Shown: in pieces, positions 50,139 through 58,039 of the stretch
How the letters are laid out: each line of letters opens with the position of its first letter
Position numbering within the stretch: position 1 is the first letter of the stretch
Source of the DNA: JBBROS01 sp965260995
GTDB taxonomy: Bacteria; Pseudomonadota; Alphaproteobacteria; Acetobacterales; Acetobacteraceae
NCBI GenBank assembly: GCA_965260995.1
Contig: CBDHCD010000003.1
Location: 434,001-498,000 of the forward strand
DNA length: 64,000 bases
Reading direction: 5' to 3'
Program-made: the position numbers and the translations under genes
Notes under the pieces: model-generated
Database searches by the model: none
What the model was told of the DNA's origin: nothing
Seen by the model: only the letters and a program-made list of their open reading frames with translations

Positions 50139-52819
50139 TGGACGGGGGGGCGTCGGACGGGCGGACGGCGGACGGGGCCGGGGTCCGCACGACCTGCCCC
50201 TACTGCGGCGTCGGCTGCGGCGTGATCGCTAGGCCGGACGGCAGCGTCGTCGGCGACCCGGCGCACCCGGCCAACTACGGGCGGCTGTGCAGCAAGGGCG
50301 CGGCGCTGGCGGAGACGATCGATGATTCGGGGCGGCTCCTGCATCCGGTGGTGGACGGGACGCGGGCGGACTGGAGCAGCGCGCTCGACCTGGTGGCGAC
50401 GCGGTTCCGGGACACCATCGCGGCGCACGGGCCGGACAGCGTGGCGTTCTACGTGTCCGGGCAGTGCCTGACGGAGGACTACTACGTCGCCAACAAGCTG
50501 ATGAAGGGGTTCATCGGCAGCGGCAACATCGACACCAACTCGCGGCTGTGCATGGCGTCCTCGGTGGCTGGGCACGTGCGGGCGTTCGGGGCGGACGTGG
50601 TGCCGGGCACGTACGAGGACCTGGAGGAGGCGGACCTGGTGGTGCTGGTGGGGAGCAACCTCGCCTGGTGCCACCCGGTGCTGTTCCAGCGGCTGCAAGC
50701 GGCGCGGGCGGCCCGGGGGACGCGGGTGGTGGTGATCGACCCGCGACGGACGGCGACGGCGGAGGAGGCGGACCTGCACCTCGGGCTGGCGCCGGGCAGC
50801 GACGTGGCGTTGTTCGCCGGGCTGCTGGCGCACTTGGAGGCGGCGGGGCGGCTCGACCGCGACTGGGCGGGCGCGCACGCTTCGGGCCTCGATGACGCGC
50901 TGGCGGCGGCGCGGGGGGTGGACGTCGCCGGGATCACGGGGCTCGGCCCGGCGGAGATCGCGACGTTCTACGAATGGTTCGCCGGAACGCCGCGGACGGT
51001 GACGGCCTATTCGCAGGGGGTGAACCAGTCCTCGGCGGGGACGGACAAGGTCAACGCGATCATCAACGTCCACCTGGCGACGGGGCGGATCGGGCGGCCG
51101 GGGGCCGGGCCGTTCAGCGTGACGGGGCAACCGAACGCGATGGGCGGGCGCGAGGTGGGCGGCCTGTCCAACCAGGTGGCGGCGCACATGCGGTTCGACC
51201 AGCCGGGGGCGGTGGAGCGGGTCGGGCGGTTCTGGGGCGCCGCGACGATGGCGCGGCGGCCGGGGCTGAAGGCGGTCGAGCTGTTCGAGGCGGTGCACGA
51301 CGGGCGGGTGCGGGCGATCTGGATCATCTGCACCAACCCGGCCGACAGCATGCCGCGGGCGGAGCGGGTGCGGGCGGCGCTGGCGGCGTGCCCGTTCGTG
51401 GTGGTCAGCGACCTCTGGCCCACGGACACGACGCGCTACGCCCACGTGCTGCTGCCGGCGGCGGGGTGGGGGGAGCGGAGCGGGACGGTGACGAACTCGG
51501 AGCGCCGCATCAGCCGGCAGCGGGCGTTCCGCGCGCCGCCGGGCGAGGCGCGGGCGGACTGGTGGATGCTGGCCGAGGTCGGGCGGCGGATGGGCTGGCG
51601 GGACGCGTTCGCCTGGGGCGGGGCGGCGGCGGTGTTCCGCGAGCACGCGGCGCTGACGGCGTTCGAGAACGAGGGCAGCCGCCCGCTGGACCTGGGCGGG
51701 CTGTCCGGGGTGTCGGACGCCGAGTACGACGCGATGCCGGCGCGGCAGTGGCCGGTGGTGGCCAGGGGGACGGGTGACGGGTCGGCCGGGGGGGTGGACG
51801 GCGGGCGGCTGTTCGCCGCCGGCGGGTTCCCGACGGCGGACGGGCGGGCGCGGCTGGTGCCGACCGCGTGGCGCCCGCCGGCGACGGCGCGGGACGAGCG
51901 GTTCCCGATGCTGCTCAACACCGGGCGGGTGCGGGACCAGTGGCACACCATGACCCGCACAGGGCTGGTGCCGCGTTTGGCGCAGCACGTGGCGGCGCCG
52001 CTGGCGACGCTGCACCCGGCGGACGCGGCGGCGCTGGGCGTCGAGGACGGCGGGCTCGTGCGGCTGGAAACGGCGCACGGGACCGCGGTGCTGCGGGCCG
52101 GGGTGGGCGCCGGGCAGCGCGCGGGGGAGGTGTTCGTGCCGATGCACTGGACGGACGGGTTCAGCTCGGCCGGGCCGATCGGCCGGCTGGTGGGGGACGC
52201 GCGCGACCCGTTGTCGGGGCAGCCGGAGCTGAAGGCGACGCCGCTGGCCGTCCGCGCGGTGGAGACGCGGTGGCGCGGGCTGCTGCTGCACGCGCACGCG
52301 GTGCGGCCCGAGGGGGTGACCTGGTCGCGGATCCCGCTGGCGCACGGGCACGCGTTCGACCTGGCCGGGGCGGACGCCTTGCCGCCGGGGGACGGCGTCG
52401 CCACCTTCGCCCGCGGGCTTATGATGGCGGATGACACCGAGGTGATGGAGATGGCCGACCCTGGCCGGGGCGTGTGGCGCTTCGCGGCGTTGCGGGACGG
52501 GCGGCTGATCGCCTGCCTTTACCTGACCAGCCGGGCGTCGGCGCTGCCGTCGCACGACGCCTTGTCGTCGCTGATGGCCGGGCCGCTGGCCGACCCGGCG
52601 CGGCGGATGGTGCTGGCCGGGGGCGGCGAGGCGCGGGCGGCGGGCAGGCTGGTGTGCGCCTGCTTCTCGGTGGGCCTGGACACGTTGCGCGCCGCGGTGG
52701 CCGGGCAGCGGCTGACGACGGTGGCCGAGATCGGCGCGGCCTTGCGGGCCGGGACGAATTGCGGTTCGTGCATTCCTGAATTGAAAGAGATCCTGCGTGA
52801 CCAACTCGCCCCGGCCTGA
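50138..52819 (+). CDS. nasA: assimilatory nitrate reductase catalytic subunit
   Basis: Molybdopterin oxidoreductase of 893 residues. The N-terminal 4Fe-4S motif 'TTCPYCGVGCGVI' lies near residue 19, completed by 'YGRLCSKGAAL'. Mo-bis-MGD domains follow, including 'NSRLCMASSVAGHVRAFGAD' and 'PGAGPFSVTGQPNAMGGREV'. A C-terminal BFD-like [2Fe-2S] domain, 'VCACFSVGLDTL' and 'GTNCGSCIPELKEIL', marks the NasA/NarB class that carries its own electron entry. It reduces nitrate to nitrite in the cytoplasm; the nirBD pair upstream completes reduction to ammonium. Start ATG 50138 overlaps the nirD2 stop; the first 20 residues are variable. Confidence 0.95.
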   Translation: MDGGASDGRTADGAGVRTTCPYCGVGCGVIARPDGSVVGDPAHPANYGRLCSKGAALAETIDDSGRLLHPVVDGTRADWSSALDLVATRFRDTIAAHGPDSVAFYVSGQCLTEDYYVANKLMKGFIGSGNIDTNSRLCMASSVAGHVRAFGADVVPGTYEDLEEADLVVLVGSNLAWCHPVLFQRLQAARAARGTRVVVIDPRRTATAEEADLHLGLAPGSDVALFAGLLAHLEAAGRLDRDWAGAHASGLDDALAAARGVDVAGITGLGPAEIATFYEWFAGTPRTVTAYSQGVNQSSAGTDKVNAIINVHLATGRIGRPGAGPFSVTGQPNAMGGREVGGLSNQVAAHMRFDQPGAVERVGRFWGAATMARRPGLKAVELFEAVHDGRVRAIWIICTNPADSMPRAERVRAALAACPFVVVSDLWPTDTTRYAHVLLPAAGWGERSGTVTNSERRISRQRAFRAPPGEARADWWMLAEVGRRMGWRDAFAWGGAAAVFREHAALTAFENEGSRPLDLGGLSGVSDAEYDAMPARQWPVVARGTGDGSAGGVDGGRLFAAGGFPTADGRARLVPTAWRPPATARDERFPMLLNTGRVRDQWHTMTRTGLVPRLAQHVAAPLATLHPADAAALGVEDGGLVRLETAHGTAVLRAGVGAGQRAGEVFVPMHWTDGFSSAGPIGRLVGDARDPLSGQPELKATPLAVRAVETRWRGLLLHAHAVRPEGVTWSRIPLAHGHAFDLAGADALPPGDGVATFARGLMMADDTEVMEMADPGRGVWRFAALRDGRLIACLYLTSRASALPSHDALSSLMAGPLADPARRMVLAGGGEARAAGRLVCACFSVGLDTLRAAVAGQRLTTVAEIGAALRAGTNCGSCIPELKEILRDQLAPA

Positions 52820-53813
52820 GACCTTCCCGTTGCTGTTGTCGGGCCGCACCGTGCTGCTCGTCGGCCCGGACCCGGCGCGGGCCGAGGCGTTGCGCGCGGC
52901 GGGCGCGGCCGTGCGGGAGGTGTCGGCGTTTGCGGCGGCGGACCTGGACGGGGTGGCGCTGTGCCTCGCGCCGGAGGGACACGCGGCGCTGGCGGCGGCG
53001 GCGGCGCGCGGGGTGCTGGCCAGCGCCCTGCCCGCGGCGCGGCGGGCGGGCCGGGCGAGCCTGGTAGGGGCCGGGCCGGGGGCTGCGGACCTGCTGACGG
53101 TGCGGGCGGTCGAGGCGCTGCGGAGCGCCGACCTGGTGATGTACGACAAGCTGATCGGGCCGGACGTGCTGGCGCTGGCGCGGCCGGGGGCGCGGATGAT
53201 CGACGTCGGCAAGCGGTGCGGGCGGCACGCGATGAGCCAGGCGGCGATCAACGCGCTGATCGTCAAGCACGCGCGGGAGGGCGCGCACGTGGTGCGGCTC
53301 AAGGGCGGTGACCCGTTCGTGTTCGGGCGCGGCGGCGAGGAGCTGGAAAGCCTGCGGGCGGCCGGGGTGGAGGCGGAGGTGGTGCCGGGCATCACGGCGG
53401 CGCTGGCGACGGCGGCGCGGCTGGGCATCCCGCTGACGCACCGGGGGGCGTCGCGCAGCCTGCACCTCATCACGGCGCACGGGGCGGACGACCGGCTGCC
53501 GGAGCACGACTGGTCGGCGCTGGCCCGGGCGGGGGGGACGCTGGCCGTCTACATGGGCGTGCGGACCCTGCCGCTGCTGGCCGAGCGGCTGATCGCGGCG
53601 GGGATGGACCCGGAAACGCCGGCGATCGCCGTGGAGAACGCGTCGCTGCCGGGCGAGCGGCGGCTGCGGGCCAGCCTGGGCGAGATCGCGGCCACCGTGT
53701 CCGGGGCCGGGGTGGATGGCCCGACGCTGGTGCTGATCGGGGCGGTGGTGGCCTTGGCGGACGCGGGCGAGGCCGAGGGCGCGGACGGGATCGGCGGGCG
53801 CGTTGCCGCCTGA
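52797..53813 (+). CDS. cobA: uroporphyrinogen-III C-methyltransferase with short N-terminal CysG-like segment
   Basis: SUMT of 338 residues. It makes precorrin-2 for the sirohaem of NirB. Residues 85-325 are the methyltransferase with 'LVGAGPGAADLLTVRAVEAL', 'VVRLKGGDPFVFGRGGEELE' and 'VVPGITAALA'. Residues 1-83 contain a truncated Rossmann piece 'SGRTVLLVGPDPARAEALRA', like the start of the precorrin-2 dehydrogenase half of CysG, but the rest of that domain is missing. The start GTG 52797 overlaps the nasA end by 23 bases. Ferrochelation and oxidation must therefore be done by another protein. Confidence 0.9.
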   Translation: MTNSPRPETFPLLLSGRTVLLVGPDPARAEALRAAGAAVREVSAFAAADLDGVALCLAPEGHAALAAAAARGVLASALPAARRAGRASLVGAGPGAADLLTVRAVEALRSADLVMYDKLIGPDVLALARPGARMIDVGKRCGRHAMSQAAINALIVKHAREGAHVVRLKGGDPFVFGRGGEELESLRAAGVEAEVVPGITAALATAARLGIPLTHRGASRSLHLITAHGADDRLPEHDWSALARAGGTLAVYMGVRTLPLLAERLIAAGMDPETPAIAVENASLPGERRLRASLGEIAATVSGAGVDGPTLVLIGAVVALADAGEAEGADGIGGRVAA

Positions 53814-54837
53814 CGCCCTGGCGGAGCGGTCCCGGCCCGCGCCCCGACCTACACCCCGGGCCGACCCGGCGATCGTCGAGGCGGAGCACCCGTTCGCGCA
53901 CTACGTCCGCACGCTCGGGCGCGGGCCTGGGCGGTCGCGGGCGCTGACGCGGGACGAGGCGCGAGCGGCGCTCGGCATGGTGCTGCGGGGGGAGGCGGAG
54001 GCGCACCAGGTCGGCGCGTTCCTGATGCTGCTGCGCTACCGGGGCGAGGACGCGGACGAGATCGCGGGGCTGGTGGAGGCGGCGCGGGACGAGATCGGGG
54101 CCGGGCTGCCGGAGGGCTGCGCGCCGGTGGCGCTGGATTGGCCGAGCTACGGGGCGGGGCGAACGCGGGGGGTGCCGTGGTTCCTGTTGGCGGCGCTGGC
54201 GCTGGCGCGGGCCGGGCACCGCGTGCTGATGCACGGCAGCAACGAGTTCACCCGGGGCACGCCGGTGACGGCGGCGCTGGAGGCGCTCGGGCTGCCGGTG
54301 TGCGGAACCAAGGCCGAGGCGGCGCGGCAACTCGACAGGGCGGGGTTCGCCTACCTGCCGTTGGCGTCGTTGTGCCCGGCGTTGGACGGGCTGCTGCGGC
54401 TGCGCGGGCTGCTGGGCCTGCGCTCGCCGATCAACACCGCGGCCCGGCTGATCAACCCGTTCGACGCGGCGGCGGGCGTCGACGGCGTGTTCCACCCGCC
54501 CTACATCGCGCTGCACCTGAACGCCTCAGCCTTGCTGGCGCGGGGGCGGCTGGTGGTGGTGAAGGGCGGGGGCGGGGAGGCGGAGCGCAACCCGGGCAAG
54601 GCGATGGTGGCGCACTGGTTCGACGCCGCGGCCGGGCAAGGCGAGGTGGCGCTGCCGGCGCTGGCCGTGACGGAGGGGCCGGAGGCGCTGATCGAGGTCT
54701 GGCGCGGCGGCGAGGGGCCGGGGGCGGCGACGGCGCGGGCAACGGTCGCGCTCGGGTTGCTGGCGATGGGGCTGGCCGGGACGGCGGCGGAGGCGGACAC
54801 CCGGGCGGCGGAGGTTTGGGCGGGGCGGCTGGGTTAA
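53803..54837 (+). CDS. anthranilate phosphoribosyltransferase-like protein (YbiB/TrpD2 family)
   Basis: A 344-residue glycosyltransferase family 3 protein that resembles TrpD. 'HPFAHYVRTLGRGPGRSRAL' opens the N-terminal helical domain, 'LMHGSNEFTRGTPVTAALEA' replaces the phosphate-binding loop of TrpD, and 'LLGLRSPINTAARLINPFDA' is conserved. The PRPP motif of true TrpD is not preserved, and YbiB relatives bind nucleic acids rather than synthesise tryptophan. It is commonly the last gene of nitrate-assimilation operons; its job there is not known. TTG at 53803 is the start, overlapping cobA by 11 bases. Confidence 0.83.
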   Translation: MPPDALAERSRPAPRPTPRADPAIVEAEHPFAHYVRTLGRGPGRSRALTRDEARAALGMVLRGEAEAHQVGAFLMLLRYRGEDADEIAGLVEAARDEIGAGLPEGCAPVALDWPSYGAGRTRGVPWFLLAALALARAGHRVLMHGSNEFTRGTPVTAALEALGLPVCGTKAEAARQLDRAGFAYLPLASLCPALDGLLRLRGLLGLRSPINTAARLINPFDAAAGVDGVFHPPYIALHLNASALLARGRLVVVKGGGGEAERNPGKAMVAHWFDAAAGQGEVALPALAVTEGPEALIEVWRGGEGPGAATARATVALGLLAMGLAGTAAEADTRAAEVWAGRLG

Positions 54838-54845
54838 GGCGAGGG

Positions 54846-54929
54846 CCCCGCCCTCGACCCGTCGGGGCCTTGGCCCCGCCCTCGACCCGTCGGGGCCTTG
54901 GCCCCGCCCTCGACCCTTCGGGGCCTTGA
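54846..54929. repeat. 28-bp tandem repeat, three copies
   Basis: Three adjacent copies of a 28-base unit beginning ccccgccctcgacccgtcgg lie at 54846-54873, 54874-54901 and 54902-54929; the third differs at two positions. It lies between the convergent trpD-like and tauD-like genes. Each unit contains the short inverted pair ccccg/cgggg. No spacers are present, so it is not a CRISPR. Confidence 0.9.
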
Positions 54930-54960
54930 CCCCGAACCCCGCCTCTAAGCGCGCCCGACT

Positions 54961-55785
54961 CTAAGCACGGTAGAAGGGCTTGTCGCCGGTGATGGTGACC
55001 CGGGTGCCGCTGCGGGTATGGGGGAAATAGTCCCACAACGCGTGGTGCTGCGCGGCGCGGTTGTCCCAGAACGCCACCGCGTTGGGCGACCAGCGGAAGC
55101 GGCAGGCGAACTCCGGCGTTTCGACGTGGCGGAACAGGAAGGCGAGCAGCGCGTCGCTCTCGGGCTTGCTCAGCTCGTTGATCCGGGTGGTGAAGAACGA
55201 GTTGACGAACAGCGCCTGGCGGCCGGTGACCGGGTGGGTGCGGACCACCGGGTGCTCGGCGCGCGGGTAGGTGCGGCCACGGTCGTCGGTGCCGTAGCGG
55301 CCGCGGTAAAGGCCCTCGCCGTCGTGCGTCGCGGTCAGGCCGGTGAGCAAGCGCCGCATCGGCTCGGACAAGGCCTCGAAGGCGGCGTACATGTTGGCGA
55401 ACAGGGTGTCGCCGCCGACCTCGGGCAGGGTGCGCATGTAGAGCACGCTGCCCATCGGCGGCTCGGGGTCGCAGGACACGTCGGAATGCCAGCTCTCGCC
55501 GTTGACGAACTTGGAATGGGCGTCGGCGTGGATGACCATGACCTCGGGGTGCCCGGGCACCGAAGGGGCGGCGGGGTGGACGTGCAGCTCGCCGAAGCGG
55601 CGGCCGAACGCCTTCTGCTGGGCGTGGTCCATGCGCTGGTCGCGGAAGAACACGACCAGGTTGTCCATCAGGGCGTCGTGGACTTCCTGGAACGCCTGGT
55701 TGCCGAGGGGGCGGGACAGGTCGATGCCGTGGATCTCGGCGCCGATCACCGGCGTCACCTTGCGAATCTCGATGGTTCCCGACAT
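54961..55785 (-). CDS. TauD/TfdA family 2-oxoglutarate-dependent dioxygenase
   Basis: Non-haem iron dioxygenase of 274 residues. The iron ligands are in 'WHSDVSC' (His-x-Asp) near residue 97 and the distal His in 'RAAQHHALWDYFPHTR'. 'RTHPVTGRQALFVNSFFTTR' and the Arg of 'YFPHTRSGTRVTI' bind 2-oxoglutarate. Family members hydroxylate taurine, alkyl sulphates or other small acids, releasing sulphite or sulphate. The start 55785 is set by an aaggagg Shine-Dalgarno. It follows a sulfonate/nitrate-type binding protein in the same operon, which suggests an organosulfur substrate. Confidence 0.9.
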   Translation of the reverse strand: MSGTIEIRKVTPVIGAEIHGIDLSRPLGNQAFQEVHDALMDNLVVFFRDQRMDHAQQKAFGRRFGELHVHPAAPSVPGHPEVMVIHADAHSKFVNGESWHSDVSCDPEPPMGSVLYMRTLPEVGGDTLFANMYAAFEALSEPMRRLLTGLTATHDGEGLYRGRYGTDDRGRTYPRAEHPVVRTHPVTGRQALFVNSFFTTRINELSKPESDALLAFLFRHVETPEFACRFRWSPNAVAFWDNRAAQHHALWDYFPHTRSGTRVTITGDKPFYRA

Positions 55786-55844
55786 CGCGGCCTCCTTGCC
55801 AATGGTTGATCCGAGCATCGCGCCGACCCGGCGCGCGAGTCCAG

Positions 55845-56870
55845 TCAGCTTCCCTCGAGGTGATGGATTTCGGGGAAGAACAGCTCCTTCCAGCTCTCGG
55901 CCTGCTGGTTGACGGCGCCGGTTTCGCGCATGAAGGCGAGGAACTGCATGATCCGCCGCGGCGTCGTGGTCCACTGGTTCTCGGGGCGGCGGATCATGGC
56001 CGCGGTGTCCTCGGGCGACAAGCGGGCGTTCTCGACGCGGATCCAGGTAGCGGCGGCGTCCTCGGGCTTCTGCCGGATCAGCGCCATCGCACGGTCGAGG
56101 GCGGCGACGAAGGCCTCGATCACCTTGGGATGGGCGTCGTGATAGCGGGTGGCGGCCCAGACAACGTTGAAGGTGTGCGGCCCACCGAGCACGTCGAAGC
56201 TGTCCAGCACGCGATGGACGCGGGGGGAGGCTTCCTCCTCGTACATGTAGGGCGCGGAGGTGAAGTGGCCGGTGATCTGGCTGTTGTCGCTGAGCAGGGC
56301 GGTGATGCCGTCCGGGTGGCCCATCGAGATCGTGAGCGGGTCGAGGCGGTGCTCCTGGCCGGGGCCGAACGCCTGCTGCGCGGCCATCTGCAGCACGACT
56401 GCCTGGATCGACACCTTGACGGCGGGCAGGGCGATGCGGTCCTGGTCGGTGAAGTCCTTGATCGACCGGACGGCGGGGTTGGAGGTGTTGAGCCAGATCG
56501 GCATGCTGTTCAGCGCCGCGACGCCCTTGACCTTCAGGTTGGAGCGGGTCTTGGCCCAGATGGTGAGCATGGGGCCGACGCCGCCGGCGGCGAGGTCGAT
56601 GTTGCCGGAGATCAGGGCGTCGTTGATCGGCGCGCCGCCGGTGAAGGTGGCGAACTCGGGCCGCAGGTCGAGGCCGCGCGCCTTGCCCTCGGCTTCGAGC
56701 AGGCCGGCCTCCTGCATGACGATGAGCGGCAGGTAGGAGATGCCGAACTGGCGGGCGATGCGCACCGTCTCGGCCCGGGCGCCAGTGGCAGCGACAGTGG
56801 CGGCGAGCAGCAGCGCGAGCGTGGCCGCCAGGATGCGCGTGGTCGTGCGCGTGATGATGCGCGTGGTCAT
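55845..56870 (-). CDS. ABC transporter substrate-binding protein (nitrate/sulfonate/taurine class)
   Basis: NMT1/SsuA-type binding protein of 341 residues with a Sec signal ('ILAATLALLLAATVAATGA', cleaved near 'ARAET'). 'VRIARQFGISYLPLIVMQEA' starts the mature fold and 'FTGGAPINDALISGNIDLAA' is the ligand-site region. It would feed an ATPase/permease pair, but none is encoded next to it: only the TauD-type dioxygenase follows, 59 bases downstream. The ligand is thus likely a sulfonate or related compound, by association. Confidence 0.9.
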   Translation of the reverse strand: MTTRIITRTTTRILAATLALLLAATVAATGARAETVRIARQFGISYLPLIVMQEAGLLEAEGKARGLDLRPEFATFTGGAPINDALISGNIDLAAGGVGPMLTIWAKTRSNLKVKGVAALNSMPIWLNTSNPAVRSIKDFTDQDRIALPAVKVSIQAVVLQMAAQQAFGPGQEHRLDPLTISMGHPDGITALLSDNSQITGHFTSAPYMYEEEASPRVHRVLDSFDVLGGPHTFNVVWAATRYHDAHPKVIEAFVAALDRAMALIRQKPEDAAATWIRVENARLSPEDTAAMIRRPENQWTTTPRRIMQFLAFMRETGAVNQQAESWKELFFPEIHHLEGS

Positions 56871-57022
56871 GGCCGTGCCCCCCTTTCGCGCCGTCGCGCG
56901 GCGTCGGTGAGGGGAGGGTAGCGGCCGGCGGCGGGTTTGGCGAGGCGGCCTGGTTCTCGCTTCACAATGCCGGGCAAACGGGCTACGGGCGAGGCAACGA
57001 TAACCGACCGGAGACGCCCGCC

Positions 57023-58039
57023 ATGACGCCCGCCAGGACCTTGGGCCGCCGCGCCCTGCTCGGCACCGCCGCCTTGCCGCTGTTCGCGATCAACGGCCGC
57101 CCGGCCCGCGCCGCCGAGTTCACGCTCAAGTACGCGAACAACGTGCCGGCGACGCACCCGATGACCGTGCGGATGCAGGAAGCGGCGGAGCAGATCCTGA
57201 AGGAGACGGGCGGGCGGGTCGAGGTGCGGGTGTTCCCCAACAACCAGCTCGGGTCGGACACCGACATGCTGAGCCAGTTGCGGTCGGGCGCGATCGAGCT
57301 GTTCACGTTGTCGGGGCTGATCCTGTCGACGCTGGTGCCGCCGGCCAGCATCAACGGCGTGGGGTTCGCGTTCAAGGACTACGACCAGGTGTGGTCGGCG
57401 ATGGACGGCAAGCTCGGGGCCTACGTGCGCGGCGAGATCGCCAAGCGCGGGCTGCACGTGTTCGAGCGCATCTTCGACAACGGCTTCCGGCAGACGACGA
57501 CCAGCACCAAGCCGATCAACGCGCCGGAGGACTTCAAGGGCGTGAAGCTGCGGGTGCCGGTCAGCCCGCTGTGGACCAGCATGTTCAACGCGCTGGGGGC
57601 CTCGCCGGCGAGCATCAACTTCGCCGAGGTGTACTCGGCGCTGCAGACCCGGATCGTCGACGGGCAGGAGAACCCGCTGAACCTGATCGAGACGGCGAAG
57701 CTGTATGAGGTGCAGAAGTACTGCAGCCTGACCAACCACATGTGGGACGGGTTCTGGCTGCTGGCCAACCGGCGGGCGTTCGGTCAGGTGCCGGCGGACG
57801 CGCAGGCGGTGATGGCGCGGGCGTTCGCGGCGGCGGCGGTGGCGGAGCGGGCGGACATCGCGCGCGCCAACGGCGACGTGCGGCGGCAGTTGGAGGGGCA
57901 CGGGCTGGCGTTCAACGGCACCGACGCCGAGCCGTTCCGGGCGGCGCTCAAGCAGGCCGGGTTCTACAAGGAATGGCGGCAGAAGTACGGCGAGGAGGCC
58001 TGGCGGGTGCTGGAGGATTCGGTCGGCGCGGTGTCGTGA
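57023..58039 (+). CDS. dctP: TRAP transporter substrate-binding protein (DctP family)
   Basis: DctP-type protein of 338 residues with a twin-arginine-like signal ('LGRRALLGTAALPLFAI', cleavage near 'RPARAAEF'). 'LKYANNVPATHPMTVRMQEA' starts the mature domain, 'GRVEVRVFPNNQLGSDTDML' carries the conserved Phe/Asn-x-Gln region, and 'LRVPVSPLWTSMFNALGASP' holds the carboxylate-binding Arg. Expected ligands are organic acids. First gene of a TRAP operon; the stop overlaps the permease GTG. Confidence 0.92.
   Translation: MTPARTLGRRALLGTAALPLFAINGRPARAAEFTLKYANNVPATHPMTVRMQEAAEQILKETGGRVEVRVFPNNQLGSDTDMLSQLRSGAIELFTLSGLILSTLVPPASINGVGFAFKDYDQVWSAMDGKLGAYVRGEIAKRGLHVFERIFDNGFRQTTTSTKPINAPEDFKGVKLRVPVSPLWTSMFNALGASPASINFAEVYSALQTRIVDGQENPLNLIETAKLYEVQKYCSLTNHMWDGFWLLANRRAFGQVPADAQAVMARAFAAAAVAERADIARANGDVRRQLEGHGLAFNGTDAEPFRAALKQAGFYKEWRQKYGEEAWRVLEDSVGAVS

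Noticed and set aside
49436..53473. A very long open frame antisense to the second nitrate operon
   Set aside because: It is Arg/Pro/His-rich read-through typical of antisense frames in GC-rich DNA. The plus strand there holds well-supported nirB, nirD, nasA and cobA genes.
54846..54929. Three direct repeats as a CRISPR array
   Set aside because: The units are contiguous with no spacers, and no cas genes are present.
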